Positions 1-5,822 of a stretch of 64,000 nt of DNA are shown here, one piece after another. Made by a program: the position numbers and the translations under genes. The first letter of the stretch is position 1. The number at the start of each line of letters is the position of its first letter. This DNA is from Mycetohabitans sp. B8. GTDB lineage: Bacteria; Pseudomonadota; Gammaproteobacteria; Burkholderiales; Burkholderiaceae. The notes under the pieces are model-generated. The model was not told the DNA's origin. It made no database searches and worked only from the letters and a program-made list of their open reading frames with translations. The stretch lies in NCBI RefSeq assembly GCF_021991875.1, contig NZ_JAHLKR010000016.1, positions 62,001 through 126,000 of the forward strand, in the 5' to 3' direction.

Positions 1-25
1 ATCAGCTCATCGGGGAACAGCTTCG

Positions 26-574
26 GTGCCTTGGGGTTCTTGCTCTTCTTGCTCACTGTTCTTCCAGGTAGCAGCGCCGAATGAGAAATGGCTTACCGAC
101 ATTACAGAGTTCCAAGTTCCAGCCGGCAAAGTGTACCGATCGCTTGTGATCGACTGCTTCGATGGGCTCGTTGTCAATGGGTCAATCAGCGCGCGTCCGG
201 AAGCCGAGCTTGTGAATACCATGCTGGATGCGGCCATCGAGACGGTGGCAAATAGTAACGCCCAGCCTATCGTCCACTCCAATCGCGGCGCCCACTATCG
301 CTGGCCCGGCTGGCTCTCGCGGATGCGTGACGCCAGGCTGATTCGTTCAATGTCGCGCAAAGGTTGCTCTCCCGGCAATGCGGCTTGCGAAGGCTTCTTC
401 GGGCGGCTGAAAACGGAACTGTTTTATTCTCGGCACTGGCGGGCTACAAGTATTGAGCAGTTCATTAAGGTAGTCAACTCTTACATCCGCTGGTATAACG
501 CCAAGCGAATCAAGGTCTCGCTTGGCACACTCAGTCCACTCGAATACCGGAAGAGCCTCGGACTTGTGGCATAA
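26..574 (+). pseudogene. IS3-family transposase (OrfB) fragment, catalytic Asp changed
   Basis: The protein matches the catalytic half of IS3-family OrfB transposases, which cut and join DNA through a DDE triad. From the GTG at 26, the first Asp is D25 (WLTDITEF). The third residue is E122 (ACEGFFGRLKTE). The spacing of 35 residues back from E122 lands on N86 in VHSNRG, where the family has a conserved HSDRG. The second catalytic Asp is therefore Asn, which should abolish transposition. Residues before about 15 do not resemble OrfB, and the frame stays open to the window edge, so the N-terminal half is lost or rearranged. The C-terminus (YIRWYNAKRIK, LSPLEYR) is complete. I see no terminal inverted repeats. 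The family call is firm; the subgroup is not. Confidence 0.85.
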
Positions 575-622
575 ACCATTCCAAGGTTTTAGCCGCACCT
601 CCCCTTTTGCGCGACTGCGACC

Positions 623-659
623 TTGACGGACACGGTTTTGGCATATACTATTTGTATAT
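623..659 (+). promoter_or_regulatory. vapBC promoter with palindromic operator
   Basis: A sigma70-like promoter precedes vapB: TTGACG at 623-628, a 17-bp spacer, and TACTAT at 646-651. The -10 is overlapped by a perfect inverted repeat, ATATAC (643-648), 5 bp, GTATAT (654-659). A ribosome binding site AGGAGG follows at 662-667. VapB antitoxins and VapBC complexes normally repress their own promoter by binding such palindromes, so autoregulation is inferred. Confidence 0.6.
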
Positions 660-673
660 ACAGGAGGTTTATC

Positions 674-946
674 ATGCCAATTCCGATGTCATCAACACGG
701 TCGAAGGAAGCCAAGTTGTTTCGCAACAACCGCAGCCAAGCGGTGCGAATCCCGGTTGAGTTTGAACTGCCGGGTGATCGGGTTCTGATTCATCGCGAGG
801 GCGACAAACTTATCATCGAGCCGGTGAAGACTCCCATGAACATTATTGAATTATTGGCCGTGTGGAGACAGGAGCCGCCGCTTGGACCCGCTGATCAATT
901 TCCGGAAATTGAAGATATGCCCGCTCGTCCGGAGGATATATTTTGA
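674..946 (+). CDS. vapB: VapB-type antitoxin
   Basis: This 90-residue protein is the DNA-binding antitoxin of a type II toxin-antitoxin pair. Residues about 12-50 form the swapped-hairpin (AbrB/MazE-like) domain typical of VapB: KLFRNNRSQAVRIP, then GDRVLIHREGDKLIIEP. The acidic, proline-rich tail (residues about 55-90) is the kind of segment that wraps the toxin. The ATG at 674 is chosen because AGGAGG lies 7 nt upstream; the frame extends further 5-prime but lacks a better start. Its stop codon overlaps the vapC start, so the two are translationally coupled. GC is lower than in the core genes, consistent with acquisition with the surrounding mobile DNA. Confidence 0.88.
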   Translation: MPIPMSSTRSKEAKLFRNNRSQAVRIPVEFELPGDRVLIHREGDKLIIEPVKTPMNIIELLAVWRQEPPLGPADQFPEIEDMPARPEDIF

Positions 947-1347
947 GCGGCTATCTGTTGGACACAAACATCATCAGCGACATAATCCGAAATCCGTTTG
1001 GACAAGTTGCGAGTCGTATCGAACAAATCGATCCAAAGACGATATGCACGAGTATCATTGTTGCCGCGGAACTGCGCTACGGATGCGCTAAGAAAGGTTC
1101 CCCAAAGTTGCTTGGCAAGGTAGAGAGCGTCCTCGCAACAATCCCTGTATTGCCGCTGGACGCCCCTGTCGACACAGAATATGGTGCCATCCGTGCTGAG
1201 TTAGAGTCGGCCGGTCAACTTATAGGCGCTAACGATCTCTTGATCGGCGCTCACGCTTATGCATTGGGGCTGATACTCGTGACCGACAATATAAAAGAGT
1301 TCGCCCGCATTCGCGGACTGGCGGTGGAAAACTGGTTAGAACGATAG
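943..1347 (+). CDS. vapC: VapC-type PIN-domain ribonuclease toxin
   Basis: This 134-residue PIN-domain protein is the toxin partner of the preceding antitoxin. VapC proteins are Mg-dependent endoribonucleases that cut tRNA or rRNA. All four acidic active-site positions are visible: D7 (YLLDTN), E43 (VAAELRYG), D98 (GANDLLIGAHA) and D115 (LVTDN). The start is a TTG at 943 that overlaps the vapB stop, with GGAGG at 931-935. The rare start and the coupling would keep toxin synthesis below antitoxin synthesis. Length is normal and no damage is visible, so the module looks functional. The RNA target cannot be read from sequence. Confidence 0.9.
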   Translation: MSGYLLDTNIISDIIRNPFGQVASRIEQIDPKTICTSIIVAAELRYGCAKKGSPKLLGKVESVLATIPVLPLDAPVDTEYGAIRAELESAGQLIGANDLLIGAHAYALGLILVTDNIKEFARIRGLAVENWLER

Positions 1348-1417
1348 GCTAGGGCGCCAGAGTCGCCGTCGTTTACCGATTGTGCCGAAACGACTTTGGG
1401 CTGTAGTTTGACCGCTT

Positions 1418-1612
1418 TCAGTCGTCGTCCAGCGGTTTTGTGTCGCGACGGCTTTTACCGCCAGCACGCTTGATCTTGCGAACAAACAATATGAGCACCG
1501 CAGCGACAACGCCGAACATCACATGATGGCTTCACGGGACTTCCGGTCGCGCAAGCGCGAGCATCCATCCAGCCGCAACGGCAACGATACCCACTCTCAA
1601 AAGCAGTAGCAT
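1418..1612 (-). pseudogene. Small two-helix membrane peptide gene split by an in-frame stop
   Basis: On the minus strand, an ATG at 1612 preceded by AAAGGAG opens a frame of 64 sense codons ending at 1418. One TGA (1532-1534) interrupts it after 26 codons. The first part is a hydrophobic helix (RVGIVAVAAGWMLALA). The second, restarting at a GTG-ATG pair near 1519, holds another helix (MFGVVAAVLILFV) and a basic tail (RKIKRAGGKSRR) ending in acidic residues. This layout of two helices and a charged tail looks like a real small membrane protein with a nonsense mutation. I do not recognise the family. Two separate tiny peptides are possible. Confidence 0.4.
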
Positions 1613-1919
1613 TAGACGGGCTCCTTTACTGAATAAAGCGGCGATTGAACGCCAAGAAAAGAGTGCTAACGACCTTGCGGCCGTCCGAGTGCAGCGGAGA
1701 AATCGACAGCGCCGAGCTGACGAGTCAAACGTACATGAAAAGCCATAGCCACGGCGTCGATAAGGCCGAGGCGAGCACCGCGAATAGAAGCGCCGCTATT
1801 CCGTCACCATGGCACCACTGGCCGCGATCAACGCACACGGGGCTGGCTGAACCCCGTTTATCGCACTTGTGTAAGTCGTAGAGCCACCAACCATGAACGC
1901 GAGGTCCACCGTGACTTAA
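1613..1919. other. Non-coding or decayed accessory stretch
   Basis: I see no convincing gene here. The open frames on both strands lack ribosome binding sites and recognisable domains. The composition is mixed, as in the rest of the first 4 kb. Confidence 0.4.
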
Positions 1920-2651
1920 TTTGAGTATTCGCGCAATCAAGAGGCTCACCGAACCGACATCACTTCTTCTGGCGACCAGCTGGCCTACCGTTACAGCGAC
2001 GTATCTAACCTGACCGACGCCAAGGGCCACGACAGCACGCGCGGCATTTACTAGCAACACGGTGTTCAGACTAGCACGACGGAGCAGGGCGACTACGGTG
2101 GCCAGCACACGACCGGCCAAACTCTGGGCAAGGATTTCCGAGAGGGGTCGAACTTTAACATGCAGGCCGGCGCTCAAGACGCGCTGGGCATGAATCTGAG
2201 TGCCGGCGGTGGCAGCCGGAGCAGCAGTGGTGTCCGCGCCGCTGCCACCGGTGACAGTATAGACCCGCGCGAAGAGAAGCGAATTGCTGACTCGATGAAG
2301 CAAGGCGGGGCAACGCAACAGCAAATTAATGAGGCGTTGGGCAATTACCGTGTAAGCAAGGGCGGTGGTGCCCTTAGTATCTTCAACGCTGGTCTCAATC
2401 TCGACTCGCGCAAGCTCTACTCAGCTGAGATGAGCCGATGGCCGATCATCTCCCACCCGACAATACGCATACCGGGAGCGGGCAACAGGCGTTGGAAGAA
2501 GGAAAAATCCATGCCGATTATCCGAGTAATGCGATACCGGCTTGATCGTCATTGTCACCTGCAGGTTCACATAAAGTGTGGACGGAGGATGCGGATTTCT
2601 TCGGGACGGGGGTGGCGACTTGGACGACAAATCGAATCCAATTCTATTTGA
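1920..2651 (+). pseudogene. Decayed reading frame, possibly a conjugation-type protein
   Basis: One frame runs from 1920 with an in-frame TAG at 2052. It encodes a polar, Gly/Ser/Gln-rich sequence (EQGDYGGQHTTGQTLGKDF; ALGMNLSAGGGSRSS; ADSMKQGGATQQQINEALGN). From about 2438 the natural-looking sequence moves to another frame (ADHLPPDNTHTGSGQQALEE, stop at 2543-2545), so at least one frameshift has occurred. Low-complexity Gly/Ser/Gln tails like this occur in TraG-type mating-pair proteins of integrative conjugative elements. That assignment is a weak inference. No start codon or ribosome binding site marks a gene beginning. Confidence 0.35.
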
Positions 2652-2700
2652 ATTAGATCCTATGGAGCGTGAGAATAGCCAACGGGAGGTGCGCTCGACT

Positions 2701-2810
2701 TACGATATCGGACTATGAGCTGCTCAATCTGACGCACGCTCAGGCCCAGCCGTTCGGCCGCACGACCCGGTTTCAGACCCATGTCCACCACAGCCTGAAT
2801 CAGCTTCAGG
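2701..2810 (-). pseudogene. Transposase helix-turn-helix fragment
   Basis: The minus strand encodes about 36 residues with the pattern LKLIQAVVDMGLKPGRAAER followed by LGLSVRQIEQL. This is the N-terminal helix-turn-helix found in ISNCY-type and related transposases, which starts with a leucine-rich helix and has an RAAERLGLS-RQI core. The similarity stops abruptly on both sides and nothing resembling the catalytic domain follows. It is therefore a scrap left by an insertion element. The exact element is not identified. Confidence 0.5.
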
Positions 2811-2832
2811 TACTATTGTTAGAGCTTCAAGT

Positions 2833-3099
2833 ATGACCGAGCAACTATTCAGCCGTACCGGCGTTCGCTACGAGGTGGCGCTGGACGTGTTGGGCGCTAT
2901 TATTGCACATCATTCTGAGGCCGTTGCGGCCGAGCGCGACAAGCCGGTGCCCGACGAGGCGGTTATTGAGTGCGCCTTGCAGGAAATGGATGCGTTAGAC
3001 ACATCATTGCGCGACGAACTTGACCCAAGGGAGCCCGAGGCTATCGAGCGCGTTATCCAGCAGTACGCCCCGCAGGCCCGCGAACTGTACGGTTACTGA
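2833..3099 (+). CDS. Small acidic protein, putative partner of the zeta-type toxin
   Basis: This 88-residue protein is acidic and predicted mostly helical, with no transmembrane segment (ATG at 2833). It begins MTEQLFSRTGVRYEVALDVL and ends with YAPQARELYGY. Its stop lies 15 bp before the ATG of a zeta-toxin-like P-loop gene, so the pair is arranged like an antitoxin-toxin operon. Small genes of this size commonly precede zeta-type kinases on proteobacterial mobile elements. I infer an antitoxin or accessory role from position, not from a recognised fold. Because the toxin is truncated, this gene is probably an orphan. The frame is intact. Confidence 0.55.
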   Translation: MTEQLFSRTGVRYEVALDVLGAIIAHHSEAVAAERDKPVPDEAVIECALQEMDALDTSLRDELDPREPEAIERVIQQYAPQARELYGY

Positions 3100-3114
3100 G
3101 AACGGAAGAAAACG

Positions 3115-3462
3115 ATGCCCGGCGAAACGTTTAAGTACACGGTGGAAAGCGCCTACAAGGACGTAGAGCGCAATGCCTTGGCAAGAACCCGGGCCCAGGA
3201 ACAACCTAAGGCGATCATGCTGGGCGGCCAGCCGGGATCTGGCAAGTCTGTGCTGGCCGCTGAAGCGATCCGCGAGCTACGTAGCAGCGGCGGCGCTGTG
3301 CTCATCGATGCAGACCGGATGCGGGAGCGAAATCCCCGCTACAAGCAGCTATCGCATGAAGATCCGCAGCACGCAGCTGATCGCACGCACAAAGAAGCAG
3401 GTGAATGGGCAACCCGGCTGATCGTTGTGGCCGCTGAGAATCGGCGCAACCTAGTTCCGTAA
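3115..3462 (+). pseudogene. Zeta-toxin family kinase, truncated after the P-loop region
   Basis: Zeta toxins phosphorylate UDP-N-acetylglucosamine and block cell-wall synthesis. The Walker A motif GGQPGSGKS is at residues 37-45, and the usual following segment VLIDADRMRERNP (D65, D67) is present. The frame continues to AENRRNLV, where intact members carry on through the substrate and lid regions. Here it stops after Pro-115. Full-length family members are about twice this size, so the protein should be inactive. The sequence beyond 3450 belongs to an unrelated frame, which suggests a recombination breakpoint rather than a point mutation. Confidence 0.75.
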
Positions 3463-3958
3463 AAACGGGGGATTACCGCTGGGCGTGCGCCGCTGCGGCG
3501 CTGACCATGCGCCTCGTGGACCTCGGCGACGAGCGGGCCGCTCGCCTTGATTGCATAGCCGCCTATGCTCGGGGCAGCTACTTTAACGTGGAGCTATACG
3601 ATCGAGACGTTTCGTTGCCTTGGTTAAATGCCATCGGACCGACGGAGCGCGGCACAATAGGATGGCGACGCCACTTCCGGCCACGAGCTTGTGGCGCGAT
3701 GCGCAGTGCAGTGTACTGACCGGGCGGCCGGCAGTTGTCGGCGTGCAAATCTGAGTATTCGCGCTCGCATCGCAGGCACGGACCTCTCGCATTCGCTGAC
3801 AAAAACGGAAAAGTGCTTGCCGACCCGGGACCGGTCTGCGTATAATCTCGGTCTCTGCTGATGACGAAAGCAGCGTTGTTCCAAATCGAACACGTTGTGA
3901 CGTTTTGGCGGAAATGAGTGAAGTCTTCGTTGAAACGAAAAAAACGGATCAAAAAAAC
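3463..3958. other. Recombination debris and upstream region of the tRNA operon
   Basis: A plus-strand frame open from 3438 to the stop at 3717-3719 contains a natural-looking stretch (RLVDLGDERAARLDC; AYARGSYFNVELYDRD). It has no ribosome binding site and overlaps the end of the truncated kinase, so it is probably the inside of another gene joined here. I do not recognise it. From about 3720 to the tRNA promoter I see no gene. Confidence 0.4.
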
Positions 3959-3987
3959 TTCACAAACGGAAGAAACGTCGTTATAAT
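3959..3987 (+). promoter_or_regulatory. tRNA operon promoter
   Basis: TTCACA (3959-3964), a 17-bp spacer and a perfect TATAAT (3982-3987) lie about 57 bp before the mature 5-prime end of tRNA-Glu. AT-rich sequence with A-runs just upstream (3938-3957) could act as an UP element, as is usual for stable RNA promoters. Confidence 0.75.
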
Positions 3988-4043
3988 ATCGTTCTTTCTT
4001 GAGCTGTTAAACAAAGCAGCGAGACAGAATCTGAAAAGATTAT

Positions 4044-4119
4044 GTCCCCTTCGTCTAGAGGCCTAGGACATCACCCTTTCACGGTGAGTACAGGGGTTCG
4101 AATCCCCTAGGGGACGCCA
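4044..4119 (+). tRNA. tRNA-Glu (anticodon TTC)
   Basis: A complete 76-nt cloverleaf. The acceptor arm GTCCCCT pairs with AGGGGAC, the anticodon loop CTTTCAC carries TTC, and the T-arm contains GGTTCGAAT. The CCA end is encoded (4117-4119). It reads glutamate codons GAA and GAG. It is the first gene of a two-tRNA transcript and lies next to accessory DNA. I saw no duplicated copy of its 3-prime end that would mark an integration site in this window. Confidence 0.97.
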
Positions 4120-4148
4120 GATATCAAGTGCGCACGAAAGGTGTGCGC

Positions 4149-4179
4149 AGTATGCAAGGGTAACCGACGCTTGCATACT
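4149..4179 (+). repeat. Perfect dyad in the tRNA spacer
   Basis: AGTATGCAAG (4149-4158) and CTTGCATACT (4170-4179) form a perfect 10-bp inverted repeat around an 11-nt loop, between tRNA-Glu and tRNA-Asp. A hairpin here would sit in the precursor and could guide RNase processing. There is no T-run, so it is not an intrinsic terminator. Confidence 0.7.
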
Positions 4180-4192
4180 GAGATGTCGAATT

Positions 4193-4269
4193 GGAGTGGT
4201 AGTTCAGTTGGTTAGAATACCGGCCTGTCACGCCGGGGGTCGCGGGTTCGAGTCCCGTCCACTCCGCCA
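4193..4269 (+). tRNA. tRNA-Asp (anticodon GTC)
   Basis: A complete 77-nt cloverleaf. The acceptor GGAGTGG pairs with CCACTCC, the anticodon loop carries GTC, the T-arm contains GGTTCGAGTCC, and the CCA is encoded (4267-4269). It reads aspartate codons GAU and GAC. It is cotranscribed with tRNA-Glu 73 bp upstream and followed at once by an intrinsic terminator. Confidence 0.97.
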
Positions 4270-4274
4270 AAGTT

Positions 4275-4302
4275 AAAAAAGCCCGCATAAGCGGGCTTTT
4301 TT
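4275..4302. terminator. Bidirectional intrinsic terminator
   Basis: An A-run (4275-4280), GCCCGC (4281-4286), the loop ATAA, GCGGGC (4291-4296) and TTTTTT (4297-4302). It ends the tRNA transcript on the plus strand. Read on the minus strand, the A-run becomes a T-run, so it also ends the convergent MATE exporter transcript. Confidence 0.9.
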
Positions 4303-4366
4303 ATTCCGTATTGCCAGGCGTCGCTGGCATGATGTGGCGAATCATGCGCATTCGGGCCTGCCGCAT

Positions 4367-5770
4367 TTAACTGTGGCCCGCTTCTGGATTGAGCGACGCC
4401 TGTGCGTGTGTCCTTTTGCTTAGGCTTGACCAATAGACCAGCAGCCCGGCCGCTGCCAGCGCGAGGCTCAGCGTATTAGCGTACCAGAAGCCGCGCGCGC
4501 CGGTCAGCGCCGCGGGCATCCAATGTAGTGGGTCGAAGCCCACGATGTATCCACCGCCCAGTCCGACGCCCCATAGCGCGACGGCGTAGATCATCGTCGG
4601 GACCACGGCGACCCGGTACGCACGCAGCACGAACGCAGTGGTGATCTGCAGCGCGTCGAACAGGTGGTAGCCTGCGACGATCGTCACCAGCGGCATGGCG
4701 GCGGCGATCACGTCTGGGTCGGGCGTATAGGCGGCGATCAGCCACGGTCTCATCGCGATGATGACTGTGGCGTACAGTAGCGCGATGCCCGCAGCCAACT
4801 TGATCCCATTTGCGGACAGGGTGCGTGCGGCGGTGAGTTCGCGTGCACCGAGCCGTTGTGCAACTAGCGTGGACGTCGCGATGCCGATCGACAACGGTGT
4901 CATGTACAGCACTGCACTGACATTGCCGGTGATCTGGTGTCCAGCGAGCGTCGTGGTGCCGAAACGCGCGATGAACAGCGCCATGAATGTGTAGGATGTG
5001 ACTTCAATTAGGTAGGACAGGCCCATCGGGACGCCAAGCTTGAGCAACGCCAATTGTTGTCGCCAGTGAGGCCACGAGTATTGTGCGAATACTGCAAACT
5101 GGCGATAGAAGTCGACGCGTAGCAGTAGCACGATGCCGGCGAGGGCCGATAGCCAATTGATGATCGAGCTGGCGAGGGCGGCGCCTGCACCGCCCAACGC
5201 CGGCAGGCCGAACGCGCCGTGGATCAGCAGGGCATTGAGCGGTACTTTCAACGCCAATCCGCCGAGCTGAATCGTCATCACCGGCCGCGGTTGCGCGACC
5301 GCATTCGACAGTGAACTGAAGATACGGAACAGCAGGCTGGCAGGCAGTCCGAACGACAGGATACGCAGGTAGGCGAGCGTGCGCTCATTGAGCGCTGGCG
5401 GCACGTCGGCGATGCGCAGCAGCGGCGCCGGGAAGTACAGCAGCAGCCAGCCGAGTAGCGCCAGCGCAATGGCGAGCCAGGCCGATTGCCGCACTGCTTC
5501 GCCGATTTGCGCGTGGCGGTGCGCGCCGAACAATTGCGCCGTGATGGGCTGCAGCGCGACCAGGATACCGGTCAGACCGACATAGACTGAAATGTAGATT
5601 GAGAAGCCGAGTCCGAGAGCCGCCAGTTCCGTTGCGCAATACCGCCCGACCATTACAGTATCGGTGACGCCGAACGCGATGATCGCCAACTGGCCAATTA
5701 GTACGGGCCAGGCGAGGGAAATAATTTGGCGGGCGTCGGTTAGCATGTCGGGCGGTGGGTTGAGCGGCAA
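4367..5770 (-). CDS. norM: MATE-family multidrug/sodium antiporter
   Basis: This 467-residue inner-membrane protein belongs to the MATE family, which exports cationic drugs and dyes in exchange for Na+ or H+. About twelve hydrophobic segments in two related halves are visible. The N-terminus shows the family pattern SLAWPVLIGQLAIIAFGVTD followed by MVGRY. The second half restarts with LGVPMGLSYLIEV. Length matches the NorM subgroup (about 450-470). The start at 5770 could instead be the ATG at 5746 (MLTDARQ). It lies 52 bp downstream of the glycosyltransferase stop on the same strand, so cotranscription is likely, and the transcript ends at the terminator at 4275-4302. Substrates cannot be inferred. 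Confidence 0.9.
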   Translation of the reverse strand: MPLNPPPDMLTDARQIISLAWPVLIGQLAIIAFGVTDTVMVGRYCATELAALGLGFSIYISVYVGLTGILVALQPITAQLFGAHRHAQIGEAVRQSAWLAIALALLGWLLLYFPAPLLRIADVPPALNERTLAYLRILSFGLPASLLFRIFSSLSNAVAQPRPVMTIQLGGLALKVPLNALLIHGAFGLPALGGAGAALASSIINWLSALAGIVLLLRVDFYRQFAVFAQYSWPHWRQQLALLKLGVPMGLSYLIEVTSYTFMALFIARFGTTTLAGHQITGNVSAVLYMTPLSIGIATSTLVAQRLGARELTAARTLSANGIKLAAGIALLYATVIIAMRPWLIAAYTPDPDVIAAAMPLVTIVAGYHLFDALQITTAFVLRAYRVAVVPTMIYAVALWGVGLGGGYIVGFDPLHWMPAALTGARGFWYANTLSLALAAAGLLVYWSSLSKRTHAQASLNPEAGHS

Positions 5771-5822
5771 GCGCGGCTGTCGGCCGGTGGCGCCCGGCAG
5801 CCTATATGGCCTTGAGGGCTGA

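Noticed and set aside
1725-2324. 199-codon minus-strand frame in the accessory region
   Set aside because: It lacks a ribosome binding site and recognisable motifs. The plus strand in the same place gives the more protein-like sequence.
4044-4119. tRNA-Glu as the integration site of the accessory block
   Set aside because: The accessory DNA lies on the 5-prime side, no integrase is visible, and I saw no repeated tRNA 3-prime end in the window.
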